This document shows, piece after piece, positions 17,144-26,169 of a DNA stretch of 64,000 bases (the first letter of the stretch is position 1; every line of letters begins with the position of its first letter). The notes under the pieces are model-generated. The model saw only the letters and a list, made by a program, of their open reading frames with translations. It made no database searches and had not been told where the DNA came from. Source of the stretch: Streptomyces roseus (lineage in GTDB: Bacteria > Actinomycetota > Actinomycetes > Streptomycetales > Streptomycetaceae); contig NZ_LFML01000149.1 of assembly GCF_001044425.1 (NCBI RefSeq), forward strand, positions 1 to 64,000, written 5' to 3'. Position numbers and translations under genes: made by a program.

Positions 17144-18256
17144 ATGGCAGCTGAGCTGCGGGTTTCGCGCAGCGACCCACGGCAGTTCACGAGAGCTGCC
17201 GCGGTCGTGTCGCAGCCTCTGACGACCGCCATGTGGTGCGCGCGCCAGGGGTGGCCGGTTCACCCCCTTGCGCCGGGCCGCAAGACGCCCGTGGGCAACT
17301 GCTCGGCGTGCCGCGTTCCGGGCCACGACCGCGGAGCCTGCGCGTGCCTGCGGGCGGGCCGCTGGTGCCACGGGTTCCACGCCGCCACCCTCGACTGCGA
17401 CCGGATCCGCCAGTGGTGGGGCGCGCGCCCCGACCTCGGCGTCGGCGTCGCCACCGGTCCGGCGGGGCTCGTCGTCATCGACGTCGACGCGCACACCCGT
17501 GAACTCCCCGGGCGTGAGCGGCTGCTGCCGGGCATCCCCATCGCCGACACCGTCGACCTGACCGGGCTGGCCAACGGGTTCCACACCCTGGGCGTGCTGG
17601 CCGCGTTACGCGGAGCCACGAGCCCGGCGGACGACGAGACCACCCTGCGCGTACGGACCCCGTCGGGCGGCCTGCACGTCTGGTACCGCAACGAGGGCGG
17701 CCTTCGCTGGCAGTGCTCCGCCGGGTCGGGCAGCGGCCGGGCGCTGGCCTGGCAGGTCGACGTACGCGCCAACGGCGGGTACATCGTGGCTCCGGGGACC
17801 GTGACCCCCGCCGGGGTCTACCGGCCGCTGGGAGCCGTACGCGGGCCCGCGCCGCTGCCGGGCTGGCTCGCGGGAGAACTGGAGCGCACCGGGCACCTGC
17901 CCGCCGAGGCCCTTCCCGGGCCGCGGCCCGTGCCGCCCCGGGCCCGGCAGGCCGTCATCGCGGCGGGCGGGGGACGAGCGGCGTCGGCCCGGGTGCTCGC
18001 GGGAGTGCTGGCCGAGGTGGCCGGCTGCGCGGCGGTACGCGAAGGGGCGGCGTTCTCGGAGAAGTTGAACCGCGCGGCCTACACCGCCGGGGGACTCGTC
18101 GCCGCCGGGCACCTCGCCGAGGCCGAGGCCCTGCGGGCCCTGGAGAACGCGGCCGAGCTGGCCCGCCCCGGGCAGGAGGGCCGCTGCCGCGCCATCATCC
18201 GCGGCGGGCTCAGTGCGGGCCTGGCGCGCCCGCTGGCCCTCCGGGGCCGCGCGTGA
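17144..18256 (+). CDS. Bifunctional primase-polymerase (prim-pol N-terminal domain) protein
   Basis: The protein has 370 residues. An N-terminal primase-polymerase domain is seen: MWCARQGWPVHPLAPGRKTP (about 29-48), a Cys-rich segment with Cys spacing of a zinc site (CSACRVPGHDRGACAC), the acidic catalytic motif VVIDVDAHT (about 111) and the GGLHVWY motif (about 176). These archaeo-eukaryotic-type primases initiate DNA synthesis on plasmids and phages. It is the first gene of a three-gene unit and overlaps the helicase gene by 4 bp (GTGA). A GCGACT repeat is directly upstream. Confidence 0.88.
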   Translation: MAAELRVSRSDPRQFTRAAAVVSQPLTTAMWCARQGWPVHPLAPGRKTPVGNCSACRVPGHDRGACACLRAGRWCHGFHAATLDCDRIRQWWGARPDLGVGVATGPAGLVVIDVDAHTRELPGRERLLPGIPIADTVDLTGLANGFHTLGVLAALRGATSPADDETTLRVRTPSGGLHVWYRNEGGLRWQCSAGSGSGRALAWQVDVRANGGYIVAPGTVTPAGVYRPLGAVRGPAPLPGWLAGELERTGHLPAEALPGPRPVPPRARQAVIAAGGGRAASARVLAGVLAEVAGCAAVREGAAFSEKLNRAAYTAGGLVAAGHLAEAEALRALENAAELARPGQEGRCRAIIRGGLSAGLARPLALRGRA

Positions 18257-19896
18257 GGCCGCGTGCGAGGCCGGACAACGAGAGCATGCTGACCGGTTTC
18301 GACGAGCAGCCCGGCTTCGACGAACAGCCCGGCTTCGACGTACAGGCCGTCGCGGCGCAGATCCTCGCACAGCCCGTACCGGCCCCCCGCGCCCCTCAGG
18401 AGTGCCTGGAGCCCTCCGCGTACGCGCCCGGCCGGGAGACGGCCGACGGCGGCCCCCCAGAGCCCCTGGAGCCCCTGGGCGCCCTGGCGGTGGGCGCGGC
18501 GTGCGGCGAGGCGACGGCCCAGGGACTGCTGCCCGACACGCTCACCGACCGCGGCAACGCCAAACTGTTCGTCAAGCTCTACCGCAACGACTACCGGCAC
18601 GTCCCGGGCATCGGCTGGTACCGCTGGGACGGCACGCGCTGGCAGATCGACGAGGACGACACCGTCATGTGGTCCGCGGACGACCTGGCCGAGTCCATGG
18701 CGACCACCGACCCGCGCGGCGTCCATCCCGCGACCGCGCTCCAGCAGCACCGCCGCCGCGCGCTCAGCACCAGCGGGATGAACGCCATGCTCACCCAGGC
18801 GAAGTCCGCCCCGGGGATGGTGCTCAACGCCGCCCGCCTGGACGCCGATCCGTACGCGCTGTGCACCCCGGCCGGCGTCGTGGACCTGCGGACCGGCCGC
18901 GTCCGGCCCGCCGAACCCACGAAGGACTTCCACTCCCGCTCCACGTCGGCGGCCCCGCGGCAGATGCCCACGCCCCGCTGGAACCGCTTCCTGACCGACA
19001 CCTTCGGCGAGGGGCCCGAGGGCGCGGAGATGATCGACTTCCTCCAGCTGCTGCTCGGCTACTCCGTCACCGGGGACGTCGGCGCCCAGGTCATGCCGTT
19101 CCTGTTCGGCTCCGGCAAGAACGGCAAGTCCGTCCTGCTGGACGTCCTGATGAAGCTGCTCGGGGACTACGCGGACGCCGCGCCCCCCGGGTTCCTCATG
19201 TCGCGCCCGTACGAGGGGCACCCGACCGACCTCGCCGAACTCCACGGCCGCCGCGTCATCGTGTGCAGCGAGGTCAAGCCGGGCGACCGCTTCGACGAGG
19301 CACGGGTCAAACTGCTCACCGGCGGCGACCGCATCAAGGCGCGCCGGATGCGGCAGGACTTCTTCAGCTTCGAGCCGACGCACAAGATGTGGCTGCTGGG
19401 CAACCACCGGCCCGAGGTCGGCACCGGCGGGTTCGCGTTCTGGCGGCGCATGCGGCTGATCCCGTTCGAGCGGGTCGTCTCGGACGACCGCAAGATCGAC
19501 AACCTGGCGGACGTGCTCGTCACCCAGGAGGGCCCGGGCATCCTCAACTGGCTGATCGACGGCGCCCGACGCTACCTCGGCGGCGACCGCGACCTCACGG
19601 GGCCGGAGCGGGTGCGCATCGCGACGACGGCGTACGCGGAGACCGAGGACCACACCGGGCGCTTCATCGGCGAGACCTGCCGGCTGGAAGCCGACCTGCG
19701 GGCGGAACAGGCACAGCTCTACGCGGCCTACAGGCGCTGGTGCCAGACTGAGGGCGCTCCGGCGGTCTCGTCCCGGGCCTTCGCGGCGCGGGTGCGCGAA
19801 TCGGTGGGACTGGCCTCGCCGAAGGAAATGATCCTGTCCAACCAGCGCAAGTACTACCCGGGCATCGGCCTGCTCGCGGACGAGGAGACAGTGTGA
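18253..19896 (+). CDS. Phage/plasmid primase-helicase, P4/D5 family
   Basis: The protein has about 547 residues. The D5 N-terminal-like region (about 100-260, with GIGWYRWDGTRWQIDED) precedes a superfamily 3 helicase domain: Walker A FLFGSGKNGKSVLLDVL (about 284-300), Walker B region ELHGRRVIVCSEVKPG (about 329) and motif C KMWLLGNHRPEV (about 378). It should unwind DNA for replication from a nearby origin. The GTG at 18253 overlaps the upstream stop (GTGA), as does the next junction; an ATG at 18286 is an alternative start. A short FDEQPGF tandem repeat lies near the N-terminus. Confidence 0.88.
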   Translation: MRPRARPDNESMLTGFDEQPGFDEQPGFDVQAVAAQILAQPVPAPRAPQECLEPSAYAPGRETADGGPPEPLEPLGALAVGAACGEATAQGLLPDTLTDRGNAKLFVKLYRNDYRHVPGIGWYRWDGTRWQIDEDDTVMWSADDLAESMATTDPRGVHPATALQQHRRRALSTSGMNAMLTQAKSAPGMVLNAARLDADPYALCTPAGVVDLRTGRVRPAEPTKDFHSRSTSAAPRQMPTPRWNRFLTDTFGEGPEGAEMIDFLQLLLGYSVTGDVGAQVMPFLFGSGKNGKSVLLDVLMKLLGDYADAAPPGFLMSRPYEGHPTDLAELHGRRVIVCSEVKPGDRFDEARVKLLTGGDRIKARRMRQDFFSFEPTHKMWLLGNHRPEVGTGGFAFWRRMRLIPFERVVSDDRKIDNLADVLVTQEGPGILNWLIDGARRYLGGDRDLTGPERVRIATTAYAETEDHTGRFIGETCRLEADLRAEQAQLYAAYRRWCQTEGAPAVSSRAFAARVRESVGLASPKEMILSNQRKYYPGIGLLADEETV

Positions 19897-20282
19897 GCGC
19901 CCTCATCGCAGAAGACGAGCTCGTCCACGAGGTGGAGCTCGTCTGGCTGGAGGACATCAGCCGGCTCGACTACGTCCGGCAGAGCCTGGACCGGCTGCCG
20001 ACGCGGCGCGGGCGGCCCGCCTACCACCGCGACGGGCGGATGGTCGGGTACGCGCTGCTGGGGCCGAAGGCCAAGCCCTCCCGCTCCTCCGGCACGTTCC
20101 GGCGGCGGGTGTTCTGGCTGCTGCCGCACGACCGGGACACCGCCCCGGAGGGGCTGTACGCGACCGGGGCGCCGGCGGAGGCCGTGGACGCGCGGACGCT
20201 GGCGCCGGGCAGGAAGGGGCGCAAGACGGAGCGATCGGAGGGCGGCCCGATGTCCTCGGCGGTGCGCGGCCTGCTTCCGTAG
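19893..20282 (+). CDS. Small protein of the replication operon, unknown function
   Basis: This 129-residue basic protein begins with a GTG that overlaps the helicase stop (GTGA). It contains LVHEVELVWLEDISRLDYVRQSLDRLP and a Lys/Arg-rich C-terminal tail (APGRKGRKTERSEGG). No family is recognised. Its coupling to the helicase gene suggests a role in replication or its control. Confidence 0.7.
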   Translation: MSALIAEDELVHEVELVWLEDISRLDYVRQSLDRLPTRRGRPAYHRDGRMVGYALLGPKAKPSRSSGTFRRRVFWLLPHDRDTAPEGLYATGAPAEAVDARTLAPGRKGRKTERSEGGPMSSAVRGLLP

Positions 20283-20330
20283 CCGGTGCGTCGGACACCT
20301 CGTGATCCCTGGTCCCGTTCCTCCTGGAAA

Positions 20331-20352
20331 AGAAACAGGACACCCGGTATAT
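20331..20352 (+). promoter_or_regulatory. ARE-like site upstream of flavin monooxygenase gene
   Basis: AAACAG-N6-CGGTAT lies at 20333-20350, 42 bp before the start codon, in an unusually AT-rich patch. It fits the AAACNG-N6-CNGTTT pattern of GBL-receptor operators at all but one fixed position. Confidence 0.6.
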
Positions 20353-20391
20353 TTTTGCGTCTGAGGGGTCGTCGACGGGGAGGCAGCCGCT

Positions 20392-21915
20392 GTGCAGGGG
20401 GAACGTGGGGCGCGGGCGCAGGTCGCGGTGGTGGGTGGTGGGCCCGTAGGGATGCTCGTGGCGGCCGAGTTGGCCGCGTTCGGGGTCGACACGGTGCTGC
20501 TCGAATCCCGCTCCGGCGTGTCCGACCGGCCCAAGGCGACCACGCTGCACGCCCGGGCCGTGCAGTGCCTGGCCCGGCGCGGCCATCTGCCCGCGCCGGC
20601 CGCCCCGTACGCCGCCGCCCGGGGCGGCCGGGCCGCGAGCCCCTTCCACTTCGCCGGGCTGCCCGGCCTGTTCATCACCGCTCCCGAGACCGAGCCGGAG
20701 CCGATCCTCAAGTGTCCCCAGGCGCGGCTGGAGCGGGAGTTCGAGGAGCGGGCCCGGGCGGCGGGCGCGCGGATCCTGCGCGAGCACCGGGTCACCGGGC
20801 TGGTCCGGGAGGCGGACGGCGTGCGGATCGAGGCCGAGGGGCCGCACGGGCCGGTCGCGTACGAGGTGGGGTACGTGGTGGGGGCGGACGGTGCGCGCAG
20901 TACGGTCCGCGAGCACGCGGGCATCGGCTCCGAGACCCATCCGGCGACCGTCTCCGCGCTGATGGGCGCGGTCCGCCTCGCCGAACCGGACGCACTGCCC
21001 GCGGGCTGGCACCGGACCCCGCGCGGCTGGATCGTGGCCAAGGCCGACGCCGAGGGCAGGACGCACGTACGGACGCTCAACTGCGCCGGGGCGTTCGCCG
21101 ACCGGCACCTGCCGCCCACGCTGGAGGAACTGCGCGCGGAGGTCTCCTGGATCGCCGGACGGGAGATCGCGATGGACGAGCCGCGCTGGCTCGGCCGGTT
21201 CAGCGATTTCGCCCGGCTGGCCCGGACCTTCCGCGAGGGGCGGGTCTTCCTGGTGGGGGACGCGGCGCACGTGCACTTCCCGATCGGCGGGCAGGGCCTG
21301 AGCACCGGGGTCCTCGACGCCCTCAACCTGGCCTGGAAGCTGGCGCTCGCGGTGCGCGGGGAGGCGGGCCCGGAACTGCTCGGCACGTACGACGCCGAGC
21401 GCAGGCCGGTCGCCCGGCGGGTCATCGAGAACACCCGGGCCCAGCTCGCGCTGATGCGGCCGGGGCCCGAACTCGACGCCCTGCGCGGGGTGTTCTCGGG
21501 GCTGCTGGCGCAGGAGGGCGCCCAGGGGCATCTCGGGGGTCTCATCAGTGCGCAGGACACCGTGCTCCCGGCGGTGCTGCCGACGCGGCCCGGGCCTTCC
21601 TGCCCGAGCGCAGGAACGTTTCTGCACAACGCCGTGCTGACCACCTCGACCGGCGAGACGGACGTCATCCGGCTGCTCCGGGGCGGCCGCCCGCTGCTGC
21701 TGCTCCTCGGGGACAAGGGCGCCGTCCACCGCGAGGAGGCGCGGGGCTGGGAGGGGATCGTGCGCGTGGTGCACGCCCGGCCCACGCCCGAAGTGCCGTA
21801 CGAGGCCCTGCTGGTGCGCCCCGACGGGTACATCGCGTGGGCGCCGGGGGGCGCTGGCCTGGGCGCCGCGCTGTCGGTGTACTTCGCCGGGAGCGCCCGC
21901 ACGGGGTGCGCGTGA
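20392..21915 (+). CDS. FAD-dependent aromatic monooxygenase
   Basis: The protein has 507 residues. The FAD-binding GxGxxG motif is VAVVGGGPVGMLVA (about 11-24), the DG motif is VGADGARSTVRE near 164, and the GD motif is VFLVGDAAHVHFP near 285. The C-terminal thioredoxin-like domain (from about 400) places it with the polyketide hydroxylases of the PgaE/RdmE/MtmOIV group, which hydroxylate or oxidatively rearrange aromatic polyketides with NAD(P)H and O2. GTG start with GGGGAGG upstream. It lies at the edge of the regulatory island with its own ARE-like site, so it may act on the signal or the polyketide. Confidence 0.88.
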   Translation: MQGERGARAQVAVVGGGPVGMLVAAELAAFGVDTVLLESRSGVSDRPKATTLHARAVQCLARRGHLPAPAAPYAAARGGRAASPFHFAGLPGLFITAPETEPEPILKCPQARLEREFEERARAAGARILREHRVTGLVREADGVRIEAEGPHGPVAYEVGYVVGADGARSTVREHAGIGSETHPATVSALMGAVRLAEPDALPAGWHRTPRGWIVAKADAEGRTHVRTLNCAGAFADRHLPPTLEELRAEVSWIAGREIAMDEPRWLGRFSDFARLARTFREGRVFLVGDAAHVHFPIGGQGLSTGVLDALNLAWKLALAVRGEAGPELLGTYDAERRPVARRVIENTRAQLALMRPGPELDALRGVFSGLLAQEGAQGHLGGLISAQDTVLPAVLPTRPGPSCPSAGTFLHNAVLTTSTGETDVIRLLRGGRPLLLLLGDKGAVHREEARGWEGIVRVVHARPTPEVPYEALLVRPDGYIAWAPGGAGLGAALSVYFAGSARTGCA

Positions 21916-21969
21916 CGCGGAGAGCCCGGGGAGCGCGGGGAGCCGGGGGAACGCGGGACGGCCGGGGGC

Positions 21970-22029
21970 GGGGCCGTGCCCGTACGGCGTCCCCGGCCGG
22001 AGCGCGGGGCGCCGTACCGGCTCGGCCCC
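21970..22029. terminator. Long hairpin between convergent monooxygenase and tetR genes
   Basis: The arms 21970-21989 and 22010-22029 are complementary over 20 nt with two mismatches. They stand between two convergent genes, as expected for a bidirectional terminator. Confidence 0.65.
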
Positions 22030-22051
22030 GGCCGGGGTACTCCGGCCGGGC

Positions 22052-22720
22052 TCAGCCGGCGGCCGCGAGCTCCAGCGCGTCCGCCGCCTTCAGGGCCTCG
22101 GCGTAGACCGCGGCTCCGCGGGGCTCGGCGAGGTCGAGCGAGGCGAGGACGGAGGAGACGGCGATGCTGGGCAGCAGGTGGCGCACCAGCGCGGAGGTCC
22201 GGGCCGCCAGGTCGCGGTAGTCGCAGACTGCCTGGGACATGGACTGGATGCCCGCGAACGTTCCCACGATCACGTCGGCCGTCTCCTCGGGCACGACGTG
22301 GGGCAGCAGCTCGCCCTGCTCCTGCGCCTTCCGGAGCGTGACGGTGACGACCTCGGCCCAGCGCACGAACGGGCCGCTGCGGTCGAGGCCCTGTGCCAGC
22401 TGGTCCATGGTCAGCCGTACGCCGGCGCGGACCATGGGGTCGGTCTGCAGGCGGTAGGCGTGGAGCATCACCATGTCCACGATCTCCTGCACCTTCGTCG
22501 CCCGCTCGGGGACGAGGATGCGCTGGTCCTGTTCGCCGAGGACCCCTTGGGCCAGGTCGTCCTTGGACTGGAAATGGAAGTACAGGGCGCCCTTGGTCAC
22601 CCCGGCCTCGGTGAGGATCTGGGAGATCGTGGCGGCTTGGTAGCCGTGCTCCTCGAAGACCTTGGCCGCCGCCGAAAGGATCGCCTGCCGTGTGCGGATG
22701 GCCCGGACCTGCTCAGCCAC
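22052..22720 (-). CDS. GBL receptor-like TetR regulator (ArpA/ScbR family)
   Basis: The protein has 222 residues. The DNA-binding part (AILSAAAKVFEEHGYQAATISQILTEAGVTKGALYFHFQSKDDLAQGVL, described here only by its ends: residues 13-62) is a near-consensus ArpA-type HTH. The C-terminal half contains EIVDMVMLHAYRL, IVGTFAGIQSMSQAV and VRHLLPSIAVSSVLASLD, also diagnostic. GTG start after GGAGG. Location beside the NmrA and afsA genes makes it the best candidate for the cognate receptor of the locally made signal. Confidence 0.9.
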   Translation of the reverse strand: MAEQVRAIRTRQAILSAAAKVFEEHGYQAATISQILTEAGVTKGALYFHFQSKDDLAQGVLGEQDQRILVPERATKVQEIVDMVMLHAYRLQTDPMVRAGVRLTMDQLAQGLDRSGPFVRWAEVVTVTLRKAQEQGELLPHVVPEETADVIVGTFAGIQSMSQAVCDYRDLAARTSALVRHLLPSIAVSSVLASLDLAEPRGAAVYAEALKAADALELAAAG

Positions 22721-22754
22721 GTTGCCTCCTCCCTCCTCTGTTGATGGGGGCTGT

Positions 22755-22780
22755 AAAAAAACCGCCCAGTTCGTATCTTA
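22755..22780. promoter_or_regulatory. ARE-like half-site between tetR and NmrA genes
   Basis: AAACCG at 22759-22764 and a weak partner TCGTAT after 6 bp lie in an AT-rich stretch between the divergent receptor and reductase genes. It matches one half of the ARE pattern well and the other poorly. Confidence 0.4.
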
Positions 22781-22845
22781 CAGCGGGTGAGGTGTCCCGG
22801 CTGGTGTCGGGAGGCGAGAAAATGTCAGGTCAGGGAGGGAAGGTC

Positions 22846-23688
22846 ATGATTCTGGTCACGGGGGCCACGGGGACGGTCGGCCGCGAGGTGGTCCGGAGAA
22901 TCCCACCTGACCTGCGGTTTCGCGTGATGTGCAGAAATCCCGAAGGGTTTGCGGGCCTCCGCGCACAGGCCGAGGCCGTCCACGGGGACTACCGGGACCG
23001 GCCCTCGCTCGCACGGGCCCTGCGCGGGGTGAGCGCGGCCTTCCTGGTGACCGCGGAGATCGGCGGCGACCAGGACGCGCGTTTCCTGCGGGCCGCGCGC
23101 TCGGCGGGCGTACGACACGTCGTGAAACTGTCCGCCGCGGCCGTGGAGGACCCCGGGGCCGAGGACCTGATCACCCGGTGGCAGCGGGGGAACGAGGAGC
23201 TGCTGCGCGGCTCGGGGATGGAATGGACGCTGCTGCGCCCGCGGTCGTTCATGTCCAACAGCCTGTCCTGGGCCGCGACGGTGCGGGCGGAGCGGGTGGT
23301 ACGGGGGCTGTGCGGGGCGTCGGGCAACGCGTGCGTGGATCCGCGCGACATCGCGGAGGTGGCGGTACGGGCCCTGACCGGCGACGGGCACGCCGGTCGT
23401 TCGTACACGCTGACCGGGCCGGAGGCGATCACCGCGGCCGAGCAGACCGCGCAGCTCGCGCAGTTGCTCGGACGCCCGCTGCGCTTCGAGGAGCTGGGCC
23501 CGGAGCAGGCGCGCACGGCGTTGCGGGGGAAGTACCCGCACGCCCTCGTCGAGGCGCTGCTGGAGAGCGCGCAGCGGCAGCGTGCGGGGGCCAAGGCCCA
23601 GGTGGACGGGACGGTGCCGGTGTTGCTCGGCCGTCCCGCCGGTTCCTTCCGCGCGTGGGCGAGGGATCACCTGAGTGCCTTCGTGTGA
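22846..23688 (+). CDS. NmrA-like NAD(P)-dependent reductase, signal-island gene
   Basis: The protein has 280 residues. It starts directly with the Rossmann motif MILVTGATGTVGREVVRRI and contains GVRHVVKLSAAAVEDPGAED (about 90-110) and EWTLLRPRSFMSN (about 126), the NmrA/SDR-a pattern. An ATG at 22822 with its own GGAGG is an alternative start that adds 8 residues. Reductases beside afsA homologues often reduce the butenolide phosphate or keto group during signal synthesis, so that role is likely here. The gene is divergent from the receptor gene and convergent with afsA. Confidence 0.82.
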   Translation: MILVTGATGTVGREVVRRIPPDLRFRVMCRNPEGFAGLRAQAEAVHGDYRDRPSLARALRGVSAAFLVTAEIGGDQDARFLRAARSAGVRHVVKLSAAAVEDPGAEDLITRWQRGNEELLRGSGMEWTLLRPRSFMSNSLSWAATVRAERVVRGLCGASGNACVDPRDIAEVAVRALTGDGHAGRSYTLTGPEAITAAEQTAQLAQLLGRPLRFEELGPEQARTALRGKYPHALVEALLESAQRQRAGAKAQVDGTVPVLLGRPAGSFRAWARDHLSAFV

Positions 23689-23727
23689 GGGAACCGGGCG
23701 GTGCCGGCGGAGCCGGCTCCCGACCCG

Positions 23728-24729
23728 TCAGACGGCGTGGGGCGCCGCGGACACGGTGGAGCTGAAGACGGGACTGCCGTTCTGGTGGCCGGTGACCACC
23801 ACGGCCGTCGTGCCCTCCGGCAGGGCGTCGCAGGGCAGCGTGCGCGCCTCGATGACGCAGGGGGCGTCCAGTTCCGCGTAGCGCTCGAAGGTGCTGTCCA
23901 TGCCGACCGGGAGGAAGGCGGAATCTCCCAGCACGGCGCTGGCCGCCTGCCGGGCGGCTTCGAGGAGCACCATCCCCGGTACGTGGTCGACGGGGTGGTC
24001 GAAGAGCACCGGATGGCGGGTGTCCGCCCGCAGGAACCAGCGGTCCGGCCGGTCGGTGGGGGAGAGGACGACGTCCATGGGCGACACGCGTCCCACGCTC
24101 TGCGGGGCCGCGGGCGCCGTGAGCGGCAGGCGGCGCTGCTCGCCGCTCAGGGTGCGGTCGCCGCGCAGCCGCTCGTAGACGGTGGGCGCGATGCAGGTGT
24201 ACGAGGCGGCTGCGGTCGCCGCCAGTTCGCCGTCGCGGCGCAGGACCGCCTCGTAGCGCAGTCCGGCGAGCCGGCTGCCGCGCCGCCGTACGTCGGTGCA
24301 GGTGACCTCGATGTCGATGGAGGCCGGGGCGCTGCCCACGACGAGCTGTTCGGGCCGCACCGCGATGCTGAGGTCGCGCATCAGGAACTGGTGCCCGAAC
24401 GGGACTCCGAATTCGGCGTGGCCGAGGAGGGCGCCGACCTGGCGAAAGGTCTCCACGGCCATGAGGGGGTCATGGTGGGTGCCGTGCACGGGGATGAAGA
24501 AGCTGTGGCTGCGCGGCCATTGGGCGGTGACGGTGAAGTGGGTGTCGTCCTGGCGCTCCCAGTCGGTGAGCATGACCTCGGCGACGGCGGCCCGGTGCAC
24601 TAATTCCTTGGGGACCGTCGTGGTCCACGTGGAGGGGATCGAGGGCCGGTTGACAGAGGCCCAAGGGGCCCGTCTCGTCATTTCTCTGTCGAACCCGGTC
24701 AGTTCAACTTCAAAGGTGCTCGCAGACAT
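23728..24729 (-). CDS. afsA: AfsA-family gamma-butyrolactone/butenolide synthase
   Basis: The protein has 333 residues and two AfsA hot-dog repeats. The first includes VHGTHHDPLMAVETFRQVG (about 81-99) and the second FDHPVDHVPGMVLLEAARQ (about 245-263). The N-terminal PKELVHRAAVAEVMLTDW is also typical. AfsA condenses dihydroxyacetone phosphate with a beta-ketoacyl thioester to start GBL signal synthesis. The ATG at 24729 is preceded by a strong ARE-like site, so the gene is probably repressed by one of the neighbouring receptors. Confidence 0.94.
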   Translation of the reverse strand: MSASTFEVELTGFDREMTRRAPWASVNRPSIPSTWTTTVPKELVHRAAVAEVMLTDWERQDDTHFTVTAQWPRSHSFFIPVHGTHHDPLMAVETFRQVGALLGHAEFGVPFGHQFLMRDLSIAVRPEQLVVGSAPASIDIEVTCTDVRRRGSRLAGLRYEAVLRRDGELAATAAASYTCIAPTVYERLRGDRTLSGEQRRLPLTAPAAPQSVGRVSPMDVVLSPTDRPDRWFLRADTRHPVLFDHPVDHVPGMVLLEAARQAASAVLGDSAFLPVGMDSTFERYAELDAPCVIEARTLPCDALPEGTTAVVVTGHQNGSPVFSSTVSAAPHAV

Positions 24730-24782
24730 TGCTCCCCCTGGGCTCCGCTGGCGAGAAGGGCTTGTTGCCTCTGGCGGGAAAG

Positions 24783-24806
24783 ATACATACCAACCGGTTT
24801 AATTTC
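24783..24806 (-). promoter_or_regulatory. ARE-like operator upstream of afsA
   Basis: ATACAT-N6-CGGTTT lies at 24783-24800 in an AT-rich patch, 54 bp upstream of the afsA start. The centre ACCGGT is palindromic. It resembles characterised receptor sites before afsA homologues. Confidence 0.65.
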
Positions 24807-25063
24807 TAGCGGTATCTGACCATCCGCTCGTGCAAACTGCGGATGATTTCCTTCCGAATAAAACGTATCCGCTGGTCAGGGCGGGTCTCCTGACCTCTGT
24901 CCCGCTCCGGTTGCACCACGTGGGCCCCTTCGGGGACCCCGGTGGGTCGAGTCCGGTCTGAGTGATCCTCAAGTCCGCTGATCAACCGTGTCCGAATGTC
25001 TCCGGTCACTCGGCGTGATCCTCGGTCTATTCCGGCTGACGTTATGCCGGGTGACCCCTCTTT

Positions 25064-25090
25064 TCAAAAACCGCACAGACGGTTTGTTAT
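25064..25090 (+). promoter_or_regulatory. ARE-like operator upstream of the second island tetR gene
   Basis: A perfect dyad AAACCG-N6-CGGTTT lies at 25068-25085, about 100 bp before the start at 25188. It is the best match in the window. The rest of the 458-bp gap 24730-25187 shows the afsA operator and no gene. Confidence 0.75.
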
Positions 25091-25187
25091 AGTGGGAGCC
25101 GGAGCGGCGGCCGCCTCGCGGTGCTCCGGAGCAAGCAGCCCGCCCGCCCTCGCGCGCGTGGCACCCCTCGCAGTGACGGAGCAGTCG

Positions 25188-25826
25188 ATGGTCAAACAGG
25201 AACGCGCGGCGCGTACGCGCGAAACCCTGATCCGGTCCGCAGCCGAGACCTTCGACCGGGACGGCTTCTCGGTGGCCTCGCTGACCGCGATCAGTTCGCT
25301 GGCCGGCGTGAGCAACGGGGCACTGCACTTCCACTTCCCCAGCAAGGCCGCGCTGGCCCATGCGGTGGAGGAATCAGCGCTGACCCGGCTGCTGGCCCTC
25401 ACGGGGGAGGCGGAGGGGGACGAGCTCCCGGCCGGGGCCAGCCGCGTGCAGCTCCTCGTCGACGTCACCCACGCGATCGCGGGTGCGCTGCGCGGGGATC
25501 CGGTGCTGCGGGCGGGGTTCGCGCTGAGCGGTGAGCTCTCCCGCCCGGGCCCGGGCGATCTGCGCGAACGCTGGCGCCACTGGGTCGAGGACACGCTGAG
25601 GCTGGCCGAGCTGGAGGGGGAGTTGCGCCCCGAGGCGGCGGCGGGGGACGTGGTGACCGCCGTGGTGGCGGCGACCGTGGGCTTCGAGGTGCTCGCCGTA
25701 CGGGACGAGGCGTGGCTGTCGGCGGCGACGGTGACCCGGTTCTGGCGGCTGCTGCTGCCGACGCTCATACCGGCGGACCGGCTCGCGGGTTTCGAGGCCG
25801 CCGGCACGGACCGGCGGCCCGGGTAG
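25188..25826 (+). CDS. TetR-family regulator, GBL receptor-like
   Basis: The protein has 212 residues. The HTH region is ETLIRSAAETFDRDGF followed by LTAISSLAGVSNGALHFHF (about 11-50); note NGALHFHF where canonical receptors have KGALYFHF. The effector half contains VQLLVDVTHAIAGAL and LLLPTLIPADRLAGFEA. The altered recognition helix and its place ahead of a SARP gene suggest a pseudo-receptor of the JadR2/ScbR2 type. The ATG at 25188 follows GGAG; a GTG 15 bp upstream is possible. It is preceded by a perfect ARE-like dyad. Confidence 0.85.
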   Translation: MVKQERAARTRETLIRSAAETFDRDGFSVASLTAISSLAGVSNGALHFHFPSKAALAHAVEESALTRLLALTGEAEGDELPAGASRVQLLVDVTHAIAGALRGDPVLRAGFALSGELSRPGPGDLRERWRHWVEDTLRLAELEGELRPEAAAGDVVTAVVAATVGFEVLAVRDEAWLSAATVTRFWRLLLPTLIPADRLAGFEAAGTDRRPG

Positions 25827-26082
25827 CCGTACGCGGTCCCGGTACCGGTCTTCGTGGTGCCTCCCGTCCGGCCCCCGGCCAGGCCCCTTCGCGGACCGGG
25901 CGCGGAGGGCCGGATGCGTTTGTTCACCCTGTCCGTACGTAGACTTTGCGGTTTGTTTTGCCCCGCCTGGGGGTGTTCTGGAGAAGGTGAGGAGCGGGGC
26001 TGCAGCGGTCCTCCGATCCTGAGGCCTCGACAAAAGCCCAGTTCAGAAGGGTTTTTGAGGGCCAACTGGCTGCAACCCGAAA

Positions 26083-26130
26083 CAAAACAGCGCGGTCGGT
26101 TTCGTATTGACAAACCGCCGGTCCTGTTTT
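26083..26130 (+). promoter_or_regulatory. Tandem ARE-like operators upstream of SARP gene
   Basis: AAACAG-N6-CGGTTT (26085-26102) and AAACCG-N6-CTGTTT (26112-26129) are two full matches 27 bp apart, 40-85 bp before the SARP start. Both lie in AT-rich DNA. The 343-bp gap 25827-26169 also has a half-site CGGTTT at 25949 and no gene. Confidence 0.75.
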
Positions 26131-26169
26131 TTACTGGCGAAGGCTCATCCACGGACAGGGGAGTACGGC

